In this document: piece after piece, positions 55,275 through 63,811 of the stretch
Layout: the number at the start of each line of letters is the position of its first letter
Numbering within the stretch: position 1 is the first letter of the stretch
NCBI RefSeq assembly: GCF_003352065.1
Contig: NZ_CP025803.1
Span: 2,831,574 to 2,895,573 of the forward strand
DNA: 64,000 nucleotides
Reading direction: 5' to 3'
Origin: Sulfitobacter sp. SK011
GTDB lineage: Bacteria > Pseudomonadota > Alphaproteobacteria > Rhodobacterales > Rhodobacteraceae
Notes under the pieces: generated by a model
What the model saw: only the letters and a program-made list of their open reading frames with translations
What the model was told of the DNA's origin: nothing
Databases searched by the model: none
Program-made: the position numbers and the translations under genes

Positions 55275-56447
55275 ATGAGCTATCCGTCAAACCACCCGAC
55301 ACCTCACCCTGATGACACCGCCGCCGGGATTGAGGTCACAGCGGAATTCGAACGGTTCACCCAGCGCAATGACATGTTCACCCGCGCCTTTTGGGATGAC
55401 CGCATCCGCTCAAAGCAGACCGATCAGTTTTTTGCCTCCTACCGGATGGAAGCGGCACCACGCCGCGGCGATGGATTTACCCAACGCGATTTTGCCCTGC
55501 GCAATGCCAGTTGGCTGGTCAGTGACATCATCTCAAACCGGGGTAACGACGCAGGAAAGCGCGAGGGGTTTCAAGCAGCGATCGCCAATGACACGCCCGT
55601 GGCCCCCATGCAGCAACCCGTCGATGACCCCGCAAGAATGGCGTCAGAGATTAAACGCATTGCGCGGTTTTTCGGGGCGGACCTTTGCGGCATCACAGAT
55701 ATGGACGACCGATGGCTTTATGCGTCCCGCGTGGACACCCGCGATATGTCTGAGGCCCCGAATGATCTGCCCCAGGGTATGACATCCGTGATCGTGATGG
55801 GCCATCAGATGGAAGAGAATCTGGTCGCCACCTACCCGTCCGCGCTGGCCGGGGCCGCAACCGGGCGTGAATACAGCCACGAAGCCGCAGTGGTCATGCA
55901 GCTGGCCGCCTATATCCGCAATCTCGGCTATGAAGCGACGGCATCCATGAACGACACAGGCTTGGTGATACCCTACGCGATCAAGGCCGGCTTGGGCGAA
56001 TATGCCCGCAATCAAATGGTGATTACGCCCGAATTTGGCCCGCGCCTGCGGTTTTCCAAAATCTTTACCAATTTGCCGCTGACCCACGACACGCCCAAAC
56101 CACGCGGCGTGCGGGCCTTCTGCGACATCTGCACAAAGTGTGCGGATGCCTGCCCGGTCAAGGCGCTTCCCTTTGGCCCGCCCAAGATCAGCACCGACGT
56201 GTCCGCCATCAAAGGTGTGCGCAAATGGACCTCTGATGCAGAAAAATGCTTTGGTTTTTGGGCCAAGATGTCATCGGATTGCGCGATCTGCATGCGGGTG
56301 TGCCCGTTCAATCGGGACTTTTCCAAATGGCAGAACAAGGCATGGCTGAAAATCGCGCTGTCACCCCTGCGCCACCTGGCACTTTGGATGGACCGAAAGC
56401 GCGGTGGACGCAAAAAACCCGGCGATTGGTGGGCGCGCGACATCTAG
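55275..56447 (+). CDS. Reductive-dehalogenase-like cobalamin/Fe-S protein
   Basis: 390 residues. The C-terminal ferredoxin module has two clusters, CDICTKCADACPVKALP and CAICMRVCPFNRDFSKW. The middle has the corrinoid-binding nitroreductase-like fold shared by reductive dehalogenases and epoxyqueuosine reductase (TSVIVMGHQMEENLVAT, AAYIRNLGYEATASMNDTGLVIPYAIKAGLGEYARNQMVITPEFGPRLRFSKIFTNLPL). No Tat signal or membrane helix, so it is cytosolic, unlike respiratory RdhA. Start uncertain: this ATG lacks a clear ribosome site. Function not established; may act on a brominated or other organic substrate. Confidence 0.8.
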   Translation: MSYPSNHPTPHPDDTAAGIEVTAEFERFTQRNDMFTRAFWDDRIRSKQTDQFFASYRMEAAPRRGDGFTQRDFALRNASWLVSDIISNRGNDAGKREGFQAAIANDTPVAPMQQPVDDPARMASEIKRIARFFGADLCGITDMDDRWLYASRVDTRDMSEAPNDLPQGMTSVIVMGHQMEENLVATYPSALAGAATGREYSHEAAVVMQLAAYIRNLGYEATASMNDTGLVIPYAIKAGLGEYARNQMVITPEFGPRLRFSKIFTNLPLTHDTPKPRGVRAFCDICTKCADACPVKALPFGPPKISTDVSAIKGVRKWTSDAEKCFGFWAKMSSDCAICMRVCPFNRDFSKWQNKAWLKIALSPLRHLALWMDRKRGGRKKPGDWWARDI

Positions 56448-56514
56448 CCAAAGCTGGTTCAGGAAAGCAGGCGTGTGGCGAAATCTTGATGACTTCGACC
56501 CGGTATTAACCTAT

Positions 56515-56550
56515 GATAAGTCACCACGGGGGGGCTTATCCAATATTTTT
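56515..56550 (+). terminator. Possible terminator after the reductive-dehalogenase-like gene
   Basis: GATAAG (56515-56520) can pair with CTTATC (56535-56540), followed by a T-run at 56546-56550. The inner loop is G-rich with partial pairing; moderate support. Confidence 0.4.
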
Positions 56551-56646
56551 GGAAATGGCCAACCACCGCACCAGACAAAGGTGCCTGATCAACTCTGTTG
56601 CCTGCAGGCCCTAATTTTTTCGGTATTTTTTTAAGGATTTTTTGTC

Positions 56647-57126
56647 ATGAAACCATTTTTTATCGCTGCGTTTCTCACTGCCACCACTGCATTGCCCGGC
56701 ATCGCGGGGGGCACGCTCGACATGTCATCCGTCGCTTATGGTCAGACAAGTAACACTTATTTTCCGATCGACGACGGACACATGATTGTGTTTACCAGCA
56801 CAGAATATACCAGCAACAATCAGGACGATGCGGGCACGCTGCTTAGCGGCATGAAGGGCGAGTGCAGCGGCACGCTGGAGCTTCAGCCGCCCGCCGCTTC
56901 GGGCCAGGGGCACTGCGTGTTCAGGACCGCCATGGGCGCAATCACCTTCACCAAATGGGTCGCCACCGGGATGACAGCCGAAGGGGCAATCACCGGGGAA
57001 TGGACAACCGTTGGGGGCACCGATGTCTTTGCGGGTGCTACCGGCGGCGGTACCTTTGTGTCGCTGACCGATCAGGCCACGGGCAAGACAGAAAATGCCA
57101 TCAGTGGTTCAACCGAACTGCAATAG
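56647..57126 (+). CDS. Small secreted protein, beta-barrel like
   Basis: 159 residues with signal peptide (MKPFFIAAFLTATTALPGIA). The mature protein is rich in Thr, Gly and beta-branched residues: TLDMSSVAYGQTSNTYFPID, GHCVFRTAMGAITFTKWVA, then TTVGGTDVFAGATGGGTFVSLT. The last motif resembles the repeated G.G.F.GATG strand of allene-oxide-cyclase/dirigent-like barrels, but this is only a similarity of pattern. Unknown function; preceded by an AT-rich gap of about 200 bp. Confidence 0.65.
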   Translation: MKPFFIAAFLTATTALPGIAGGTLDMSSVAYGQTSNTYFPIDDGHMIVFTSTEYTSNNQDDAGTLLSGMKGECSGTLELQPPAASGQGHCVFRTAMGAITFTKWVATGMTAEGAITGEWTTVGGTDVFAGATGGGTFVSLTDQATGKTENAISGSTELQ

Positions 57127-57239
57127 GTCGCTCGAACCAAGGGCCTTGCGCATTTTTGCACAGAACACGTGTGTGGGGCTGACTTGGAATTTGGCGCGCC
57201 GTGGTTATCTTGGGTTCATCATTCCATAGGAGAGCGGAA

Positions 57240-58151
57240 ATGTCCCTCAGACCCACACTCGAAACCCGCCGCGCCGTGCCGACGATGGAGGGTGCAGGCG
57301 TCAAACTGCACCGCGCTTTTGGCTTTCAGGACCCATCGGAACTGGACCCTTTTCTGCTGTTTGATGACTTTCGCAACGAACGGCCCGAGGATTTCGAAAA
57401 GGGCTTTCCATGGCATCCGCACCGCGGCATTGAAACGATCACTTATGTCCTTGAAGGCACGGTGGATCATGGCGATTCACTGGGCAATGTCGGGTCACTG
57501 GGTGCCGGTGACGTGCAGTGGATGACCGCAGGATCGGGCATTCTGCATCAGGAAATGCCGCACGGCAACGCGCGTGGCCAGATGCACGGTTTTCAACTTT
57601 GGGGCAATCTGCCTGCCGCGCAAAAGATGACCGCGCCGCGCTATCAGGATGTGACAGCCGCCGATATTCCCGTGATTACCGATGATGACGGCACCGTGGT
57701 CAAGGTCATCACCGGCAATTTCTGGGGCAAAACAGGGCCGGTTGATGGCGTCGCAGCAGACCCGCAATACCTTGATATCATTGTGCCTGCGGGCGTCAAA
57801 AAGACCTTTCGCATCGACACCTATCGACGCGCCTTTGCCTATGTATTTGGCGGCGCGGGTGCCTTTGCGGATGCCTCTGCCCCTTCGGGCGTGTTGTTGG
57901 AAAAAGAGGTTGCAGGCCAAGAGCTTAACATTCGCGATCTGTCAGGTGACCGTACCCTGGTCCGGTTTGGATCCGGCGATGAGGTTACCGTCCAGGCAGG
58001 GCCCCAAGGTATTCGTTTCCTGCTGATTTCCGGTGCACCCATTGAAGAGCCGGTGGCCTGGCATGGCCCTATCGTGATGAACACTCAAGCAGAGCTGCAA
58101 CAAGCCTTTGCCGATCTGCGCAATGGCAAGTTCATCAAGCCCGTGCATTAA
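57240..58151 (+). CDS. Pirin-family protein
   Basis: 303 residues, bicupin. Metal ligands lie in FPWHPHRGIETITYVLEG (His) and SGILHQEMPHG (His/Glu), the typical pirin N-terminal site; a second cupin without full ligands forms the rest (KKTFRIDTYRRAFAYVFGGAG, ISGAPIEEPVAWHGPIVMNTQAEL). Bacterial pirins include quercetinases and transcription co-factors; the activity here is not known. The ATG at 57240 is preceded by AGGAGAG. Ends in a perfect hairpin. Confidence 0.93.
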   Translation: MSLRPTLETRRAVPTMEGAGVKLHRAFGFQDPSELDPFLLFDDFRNERPEDFEKGFPWHPHRGIETITYVLEGTVDHGDSLGNVGSLGAGDVQWMTAGSGILHQEMPHGNARGQMHGFQLWGNLPAAQKMTAPRYQDVTAADIPVITDDDGTVVKVITGNFWGKTGPVDGVAADPQYLDIIVPAGVKKTFRIDTYRRAFAYVFGGAGAFADASAPSGVLLEKEVAGQELNIRDLSGDRTLVRFGSGDEVTVQAGPQGIRFLLISGAPIEEPVAWHGPIVMNTQAELQQAFADLRNGKFIKPVH

Positions 58152-58158
58152 CAAAACA

Positions 58159-58183
58159 AGGGGTGAAGAGATCCTTCACCCCT
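58159..58183 (+). terminator. Hairpin terminator after pirin gene
   Basis: AGGGGTGAAG and CTTCACCCCT make a perfect 10-bp stem with a 5-nt loop, 8 bp after the stop codon. The downstream T-run is short. Confidence 0.7.
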
Positions 58184-58330
58184 GCCACATTTGAACTTTG
58201 GTGTTAACCAATTTACCACTTAACCATTTGTTTAGATTAAACTTTCCTAAAATCGCCTGATCGACCATAAGACCCTCATTGACCGACGGGGGCCGGTGCA
58301 TTTTTTTATCGTCGATCAAAGGAATTTTCC

Positions 58331-59086
58331 ATGTCCCATCCCCTTTTCACCGCCGCCATACTGACCTTGCTTGGCGCTTTCCCCGCAACCGCACAAACCC
58401 TCACAGATACTGAATTAGGCATCATTGGCGCGGACCTGCGCTTTGGGTTTTCAAATCACGCCAGCGAAGGTGGCTCCGTTTCAAGTACGGTTGATGTCGC
58501 AATCACAAAGCACCATGGCCTGCAATTCGATCTGCAATACGAAGAACGCAGCAACGGCGGCATCGGGCGCTTCGGCACAGTGCTCTACATGGCACCGCGC
58601 GAAGGGCAAAAATACGGGCTGTCGTTGATGGTTGCGGATAAGAACAACAAGTCTTCGACCTATGGCCAGATTGGTGCCGTTGGCATGTTTGCGCTGTCAG
58701 ATGACGTGAACGCCGAAGTGCGGGCAGGCATTGGCCTGTCGACGGACAACGATCTGGATTGGGTCACGGCGGGTGCGGGGCTTCACTGGCAAGCCACCGA
58801 GAACACACGCTTTTCTGGTCACTATGATATCACCGAATTTGACGAAAGAAACTTCAGCGCCGTGGCACATGAAGTCACATTTGGCGTCAATATGAGGATT
58901 TCAAACACGCCTTCGGCACTCTTTGCCGAAGTTTCGCATGATTGGCTGTCTGGCGGCAACGCGGCAGGCGGTGACACGACCCTTCGCGCAGGCGTCTCGT
59001 TCGCGTTGGGCCGGTCCGGCAATGATCAGCCGTCGTTCCGGGTGTCTGACCCGATGCGCCAACTCTTGCGGCGCGGATTGTACTGA
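58331..59086 (+). CDS. Outer-membrane beta-barrel-like secreted protein
   Basis: 251 residues with signal peptide (MSHPLFTAAILTLLGAFPATAQ). The rest alternates short amphipathic strands (GIIGADLRFGFSNHA, VDVAITKHHGLQFDLQYEER, GQIGAVGMFAL, VRAGIGLSTDND, WVTAGAGLHWQATENTRFSGHYDI, LRAGVSFALGR), as in small outer-membrane or porin-like barrels. No named family recognised. Downstream of a 140-bp AT-rich region that probably carries its promoter. Confidence 0.65.
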   Translation: MSHPLFTAAILTLLGAFPATAQTLTDTELGIIGADLRFGFSNHASEGGSVSSTVDVAITKHHGLQFDLQYEERSNGGIGRFGTVLYMAPREGQKYGLSLMVADKNNKSSTYGQIGAVGMFALSDDVNAEVRAGIGLSTDNDLDWVTAGAGLHWQATENTRFSGHYDITEFDERNFSAVAHEVTFGVNMRISNTPSALFAEVSHDWLSGGNAAGGDTTLRAGVSFALGRSGNDQPSFRVSDPMRQLLRRGLY

Positions 59087-59104
59087 GGGCTGCAAGACGG
59101 GGCG

Positions 59105-59692
59105 CTATCGCGCCCCAACCGCCTTGCGCACCATGCCCCAGTACTGCGCACTTACCTCGTCAAGCGACAGCCGCCCACCAGCACGAAACCACGTATTAAC
59201 GCCGGTAAGCATTGCGATGACGGCAAGGGTTGCGATCTTGGTGTCAGCGACGTCAAATTCGCCGTCTGCAACACCTTGTTTCAGGATCGCCTCAAGCTGA
59301 TCTTCGTATTGCCGCCGCAAGGTCTCGATCACGGTAAAATTCTCTGGGGTGAGATTGCGCAACTCCATATAGGCGATGAACACTTCATCAGGCCGATCCG
59401 CGTGAAAGCGGATGTGAAATTCGACAAAGGCACGCAATCGGGTCAGCGGTAAGGCCTCGCTGTTTGTTGGCATCTCGGCAAGCAGATCGGTCATATGCCC
59501 GCGCATCAGATCAAAGAGCAGCGATTGCTTGTCGGGCGTATAATTATAAAGTGCACCCGCCTGCACGCCGACCTCGCCCGCAATGGCGCGCATCGACACC
59601 GCAGCATAGCCATCTCGGGCGAACAACCGCAAAGCTGCTGCACGCACCCGAGGGCCAGTAATATCGGAATGTGAACCTGCGGTACGTGCCAT
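59105..59692 (-). CDS. TetR-family transcriptional regulator
   Basis: 195 residues. HTH: PRVRAAALRLFARDGYAAVSMRAIAGEVGVQAGALYNYTPDKQSLLFDLMRGHM, the canonical TetR_N. The C-terminal ligand domain (FVEFHIRFHADRPDEVFIAYMELRNLTPENF) resembles the KstR2/fatty-acyl regulator group, though the inducer is unknown. Convergent with the barrel-like gene and divergent from the lipoprotein gene at 59764. Confidence 0.92.
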   Translation of the reverse strand: MARTAGSHSDITGPRVRAAALRLFARDGYAAVSMRAIAGEVGVQAGALYNYTPDKQSLLFDLMRGHMTDLLAEMPTNSEALPLTRLRAFVEFHIRFHADRPDEVFIAYMELRNLTPENFTVIETLRRQYEDQLEAILKQGVADGEFDVADTKIATLAVIAMLTGVNTWFRAGGRLSLDEVSAQYWGMVRKAVGAR

Positions 59693-59763
59693 TGGGCCAA
59701 ATTAATGAACAATTGTTCAAAAGCAAAGCCCGCTTGCGCGCAAAGCGGCACTGGTGCAAGAAC

Positions 59764-60066
59764 ATGGTCATGAAATGGCGTGCATCTTTTTGTTCTTTGT
59801 CCCTTGCCCTGTTGGCGCTCAGCGCCTGCACGCAATTTCCGGCACTGGATCGCACGATCACACCGGCACTTGAAAACGCCGATTATCCCGCTTTGGTGCC
59901 ACTTGACCCGCTTTTGGCTTCGGCCACTGCGGGACGCGTTGATGCCGTTCAGACCGAAGCCGCATTGAATGCGCGTGTTGCCCGGTTGCGGGCGCGTGCC
60001 GCGCGGCTGCGGGGGTCGGTTCTGTCCGGTCGCGAAAAACAACGTCTGGAACAAGGCCTGCAATAA
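59764..60066 (+). CDS. Small lipoprotein
   Basis: 100 residues. The signal peptide ends in a lipobox LSAC (MKWRASFCSLSLALLALSACTQ), so Cys is lipidated. The mature part ends in a helical, Arg/Ala-rich ALNARVARLRARAARLRGSVLSGREKQRLEQG. No family recognised. Start uncertain between ATGs at 59764 and 59770. It lies just upstream of hom, on the same strand. Confidence 0.7.
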   Translation: MVMKWRASFCSLSLALLALSACTQFPALDRTITPALENADYPALVPLDPLLASATAGRVDAVQTEAALNARVARLRARAARLRGSVLSGREKQRLEQGLQ

Positions 60067-60153
60067 CCGATTGCCGCGTTGCATGGACTGCGCGAACCCG
60101 CTACATCGCGGCAACATCACCCTCACCACACGCACCACAAAGGATCGTGCCCC

Positions 60154-61440
60154 ATGTCAAAACCGCTTCGCCTTGGTATTGCAGGTCTGGGAACGGTCGG
60201 AGTCGGCGTGGTGCGCATCATCCGCCAACAGGCCAAACTGATTGAGGCGCGCACGGGCCGCGCCATCGCAATCACCGCCGTATCTGCACGCACCAAGGAC
60301 CGCGACCGTGGGGTGTCATTGGCAGGCTACGCCTGGGAAGACGACCCCGTCGCCCTGGCCACACGCGACGATGTGGATGTGTTTGTGGAACTGATGGGCG
60401 GAGAGACCGGCCCCGCCAAAGACGCCACAGAGGCCGCGTTCAAGGCAGGCAAACACGTGGTGACCGCAAACAAGGCGATGCTTGCCATCCACGGTCAGGC
60501 ACTGGCAGAACTGGCCGAAGGCAATGGCCTTGTCCTGCGGTATGAGGCGGCTGTTGCGGGTGGCATTCCGGTGATCAAGACCCTGACCGAAGGATTGGCA
60601 GGCAATGAGATCACCCGCGTCATGGGCGTGATGAACGGGTCGTGCAATTATATCCTGACCCGCATGGAAACCTCCGGCAAAAACTATCAGGAGATTTTTG
60701 CCGAGGCCGACGGTCTGGGCTATCTTGAGGCCGATCCGCAGCTCGATGTCGGCGGCATTGATGCAGCCCATAAGCTTGCGATCATCTCGTCCATCGCCTT
60801 TGGGACCAAGGTTGATTTTGACGGCATCCAGTTGGAAGGGATCGAGCGCGTCAGCATCGAAGACATCCGTGCCGCCGCAGATATGGGATATAAGATCAAG
60901 CTTCTGGGCGTGACCGAAAAGACCGGGCGCGGGCTTGAGCAGCGGATGCAGCCCTGCCTGGTGCCGGACACCTCTCCGCTGGGCCAGCTTGATGGCGGCA
61001 CCAATATGGTCGTCATCGACGGCGATGCCGTGGGCCAGATCGTGCTGCGCGGCGCAGGGGCCGGGATGGGGCCGACAGCCTCTGCCGTCATGGCCGATGT
61101 CTGCGACATCGCACGGGGCTGGACCGGCCCTGTTTTTGGTCAACCCGCAGCAAAGCTGGAAACCCCGGTGGCCGCCACATCACAGCGCCCTGCCCCCTAT
61201 TACCTGCGCATGGCGCTGGTCGACAAACCCGGGGCCATGGCCAAGATCGCCACCGTTCTGGGCGACGCAGGGGTCAGCATCAACCGCATGCGCCAATACG
61301 AACACGACGACACATCAGCCCCGGTTCTGATCGTGACCCACAAAACCTCGCGCGCCGCGCTGGATACCGCAATTGCGGCAATGGATGGCACAGGCGTAAT
61401 GTCGGGTGCACCGGTAGCACTGCGAATTGAGGAAGTTTGA
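60154..61440 (+). CDS. hom: Homoserine dehydrogenase
   Basis: 428 residues. NAD(P)-binding LRLGIAGLGTVGVGVVRII; catalytic part FVELMGGETGPAKDATEAAFKAGKHVVTANKAMLA, RYEAAVAGGIPVIKTLTEGLAGNEITRVMGVMNGSCNYIL, GYLEADPQLDVGGIDAAHKLAIISSIAFG; a C-terminal ACT domain (YYLRMALVDKPGAMAKIATVLGDAGVSINRM) for threonine feedback. The ATG at 60154 (MSKPLRLG) fits the family start. In Rhodobacterales hom is commonly followed by glpX and recJ; here about 1.3 kb of foreign-looking DNA intervenes. Confidence 0.97.
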   Translation: MSKPLRLGIAGLGTVGVGVVRIIRQQAKLIEARTGRAIAITAVSARTKDRDRGVSLAGYAWEDDPVALATRDDVDVFVELMGGETGPAKDATEAAFKAGKHVVTANKAMLAIHGQALAELAEGNGLVLRYEAAVAGGIPVIKTLTEGLAGNEITRVMGVMNGSCNYILTRMETSGKNYQEIFAEADGLGYLEADPQLDVGGIDAAHKLAIISSIAFGTKVDFDGIQLEGIERVSIEDIRAAADMGYKIKLLGVTEKTGRGLEQRMQPCLVPDTSPLGQLDGGTNMVVIDGDAVGQIVLRGAGAGMGPTASAVMADVCDIARGWTGPVFGQPAAKLETPVAATSQRPAPYYLRMALVDKPGAMAKIATVLGDAGVSINRMRQYEHDDTSAPVLIVTHKTSRAALDTAIAAMDGTGVMSGAPVALRIEEV

Positions 61441-61571
61441 GCGGGTAGACAAGCTTCAGGGTTATGTACGGAATGCGGACAAAGTAGCATTTTGACCATC
61501 TGATTTGAACGGCGGCTTGCTGGAAGTTGCAGCGAAGAAGGCCGATACTCTTAATTATTCAATAATAATTC

Positions 61572-62284
61572 CTAGTCACGCGCCGCTTCGATTTGCGCAT
61601 GTTTCAAAGCGCGCCGGAGTGACTTTCGTTCATCTAAGTGACGCATTACTCCGGAAAGTCGAAGCTCTATTTCCGGATCAAAAAATTGTAACCCTCGCCG
61701 CAGAATAAATCCAGCAAGCGAGCCGCGAGCACCTCTCTCCGGCCATAATGACCGCTCGGAGCGAATGATCCAGGGTCGGCTAGGTTTTTCAGTGACCTCA
61801 TCCATCGCCATTGCTTCCCTGACAAGTCGAGCGAAATTGCGCATCAAGTTGTAGTCGTGAATAGCGCGCCTGCGGCCTTCATCTAGACTGGCACGATTGT
61901 TTTCCCATGTCTTTTGCTCTCGCGCGCGCAGCATTTTTGAGATTGCGGCATCGAACAAATAGTGCCTTGAACCTTTCTGGTCGCTAGGGGCTTTGGGCTC
62001 GTGGTCATAACCGTTCCGAACTGATTTAAGAACCTCGTGGAATACGGGTGTATGACGTCAGGCTCTCCGGCATAAAAGATCGTTCGATTACGAGTGAGAG
62101 ACGTTTTCACAGAGTAAGACGCTCTCGTATACATCAATAAGACGTCGATATCGTCCGGTATTTCCAGCCCGCAAGTGAAAAGAACGCCGTCGATTTCTGC
62201 AGAAAAGTCGGGAGACTGTTTGAAAATCAGTTGCTGGCTTATGTTGGTGAAAATATGGGCGCGCACGGGTGACTGGTCTTTCAT
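61572..62284 (-). pseudogene. Frameshifted gene, N-terminus like family 10 glycosyltransferases
   Basis: The N-terminal frame (62284 to 61883) reads KDQSPVRAHIFTNISQQL ... TIFYAGEPDVIHPYSTRFLNQFGTVMTTSP, reminiscent of the NR.I...GEP......FL.QFG.V.T pattern in bacterial GT10 (fucosyltransferase) proteins. A second frame (to 61572) takes over at SPKAPSDQKGSRHYLFDAAISKML. The junction is near 61985, where a one-base loss in a C-run explains the switch. Together they would make about 237 residues. The C-terminal half matches nothing I know. A sequencing error is the other explanation. Confidence 0.55.
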
Positions 62285-62499
62285 AACTTATCCTTCGCCG
62301 AGAACCACTCCGCTGCAAGTGCTGCCATGTGACAAAAGGCGGCATACGTCACCGTTTGACGGTAGATGTGACCAGTCAGATCGCCCGAAGGGCCGGAGCC
62401 AATGTTAAGAATGTAAGTGTGCCGAACAACGACCATTAATGGCACCCCGAAAGAACAATTTACAACGAAAGCCAGCATATAGCGAAACGCCGTCGGCAT
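62281..62499 (-). CDS. Short hypothetical protein coupled to the frameshifted gene
   Basis: 72 residues (80 if it starts at 62523): MPTAFRYMLAFVVNCSFGVPL then HTYILNIGSGPSGDLTGHIY and HMAALAAEWFSAKDKL. Its TGA overlaps the next ATG (ATGA), which argues it was once translated with the GT10-like gene. No family recognised; may be a remnant. Confidence 0.35.
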   Translation of the reverse strand: MPTAFRYMLAFVVNCSFGVPLMVVVRHTYILNIGSGPSGDLTGHIYRQTVTYAAFCHMAALAAEWFSAKDKL

Positions 62500-62781
62500 G
62501 AAGCGGTTATAGCATCGGAACAATTAATTCGACAAACTGATCGTTATTCCGGTCAGATTTGATGGGTTTATGAGACTGCTTTTGCGCTGACGCGAACCCT
62601 GAAGCAATATGCGCTTAAGCGAAGAACGGACATTCTAGCGGTTGGCGGAACCGTTAGCTACGGGCACACTGCCGACATTCACCAGTTACTCCCAAGCCCT
62701 GCAAACCAACACCAAACCTTGTATCAATCCCCCCTGAGCGCTAGACGAAACATGAAATACCAATACTAAGGACCCTGCCTC

Positions 62782-63744
62782 ATGACCCTCACTGCCCAAT
62801 TTCAAGATCGGATGTTGTCGCTGGGCCTTGCCCGCGTGTCTGAGGCCGCCGCGTTGGCATCGGCCAAGCTGATCGGTAAAGGCGACGAAAAGGCCGCGGA
62901 TCAGGCGGCAGTCAATGCAATGCGAGAGCAGCTCAACCTGCTTGATATTGCCGGTGTCGTGGTGATCGGCGAAGGCGAACGCGATGAGGCACCGATGTTG
63001 TTCATTGGCGAAGAGGTCGGAACCGGCAATGGCCCCGGTGTCGACATTGCGCTGGACCCATTGGAAGGGACCACGCTGACGGCAAAGGACATGCCGAATG
63101 CCCTGACGGTGATTGCGATGGGGCCGCGCGGCTCGATGCTGCATGCGCCGGATGTGTATATGGACAAGCTGGCGATTGGTCCGGGATACAAGACGGATGT
63201 GGTGACACTGGATATGTCGCCGGGTCAGCGCGTCAAGGCATTGGCCAAGGCCAGGAAATGTGATCCGGGCGACATCACCGTGTGCATTCTGGAACGCCCC
63301 CGCCACGAGGCGATGATCGCTGAGGTGCGCGCAACAGGGGCGGCGATCCGGCTGATCACCGATGGCGATGTGGCCGGGGTCATGCATTGCGCAGACCCCT
63401 CCACCGGCATCGACATGTACATGGGCCAGGGCGGCGCGCCTGAGGGCGTGTTGGCCGCTGCCGCGCTGAAATGTATGGGCGGCCAGATGTATGGCCGCCT
63501 GATGTTTCGCAATGACGATGAACGCGGCCGCGCCACCAAGGCGGGCATCACCGATTTCGACCGCATTTATCGCCGCGACGAGATGGTGACCGAAGATGTC
63601 ATCTTTGCCGCCACAGGGGTGACGGATGGCAATCTGGTACCGGGTGTCAAACGCGAAGTCGGCTGGATGACCACGGAAACCCTGATCATGCGCTCCAAGA
63701 CCGGATCCGTGCGGCGCATGAACTATCGCACACCGGTGGAATAA
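62782..63744 (+). CDS. glpX: Fructose-1,6-bisphosphatase, class II
   Basis: 320 residues. Class II FBPase motifs: GKGDEKAADQAAVNAMREQLN, GVVVIGEGERDEAPMLFIGEEVG, DIALDPLEGTTLTAKDMPNALTVIAMG (metal-binding Asp/Glu), LITDGDVAGVMHCADPSTGIDMYMGQGGAPEGVLAAAALKCMGGQM and TDGNLVPGV. Works in gluconeogenesis and sometimes sedoheptulose bisphosphate cleavage. Precedes recJ with a 67-bp gap. Confidence 0.97.
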   Translation: MTLTAQFQDRMLSLGLARVSEAAALASAKLIGKGDEKAADQAAVNAMREQLNLLDIAGVVVIGEGERDEAPMLFIGEEVGTGNGPGVDIALDPLEGTTLTAKDMPNALTVIAMGPRGSMLHAPDVYMDKLAIGPGYKTDVVTLDMSPGQRVKALAKARKCDPGDITVCILERPRHEAMIAEVRATGAAIRLITDGDVAGVMHCADPSTGIDMYMGQGGAPEGVLAAAALKCMGGQMYGRLMFRNDDERGRATKAGITDFDRIYRRDEMVTEDVIFAATGVTDGNLVPGVKREVGWMTTETLIMRSKTGSVRRMNYRTPVE

Positions 63745-63811
63745 CGCAGAGGCCGGTGGCTGCGGCATATGTCGGACGGTATTTGTAAAAGGGTGAAATG
63801 AGGGATGGGTC

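Larger units (their letters stand above)
61441..62781. other. Lower-GC insertion between hom and glpX
   Basis: Hand counts of several 60-base blocks give about 48-50% GC against about 60% or more in the flanks. It contains only a frameshifted minus-strand gene and a short coupled frame, and splits the usual hom-glpX-recJ order. Apart from those frames, the 131 bp after hom and the 258 bp before glpX show no gene. No transposase, terminal repeats or target duplication was found by eye. Confidence 0.65.

Noticed and set aside
58204-58241. TTAAC-like boxes upstream of the barrel-like gene
   Set aside because: They start at 58204, 58220 and 58237 (steps of 16 and 17), which does not fit the 11-bp CtrA spacing; probably just AT-rich promoter DNA.
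61505-61708. 67-codon plus-strand frame in the hom-glpX insertion
   Set aside because: Opposite the frameshifted gene, no ribosome site and no recognisable sequence.
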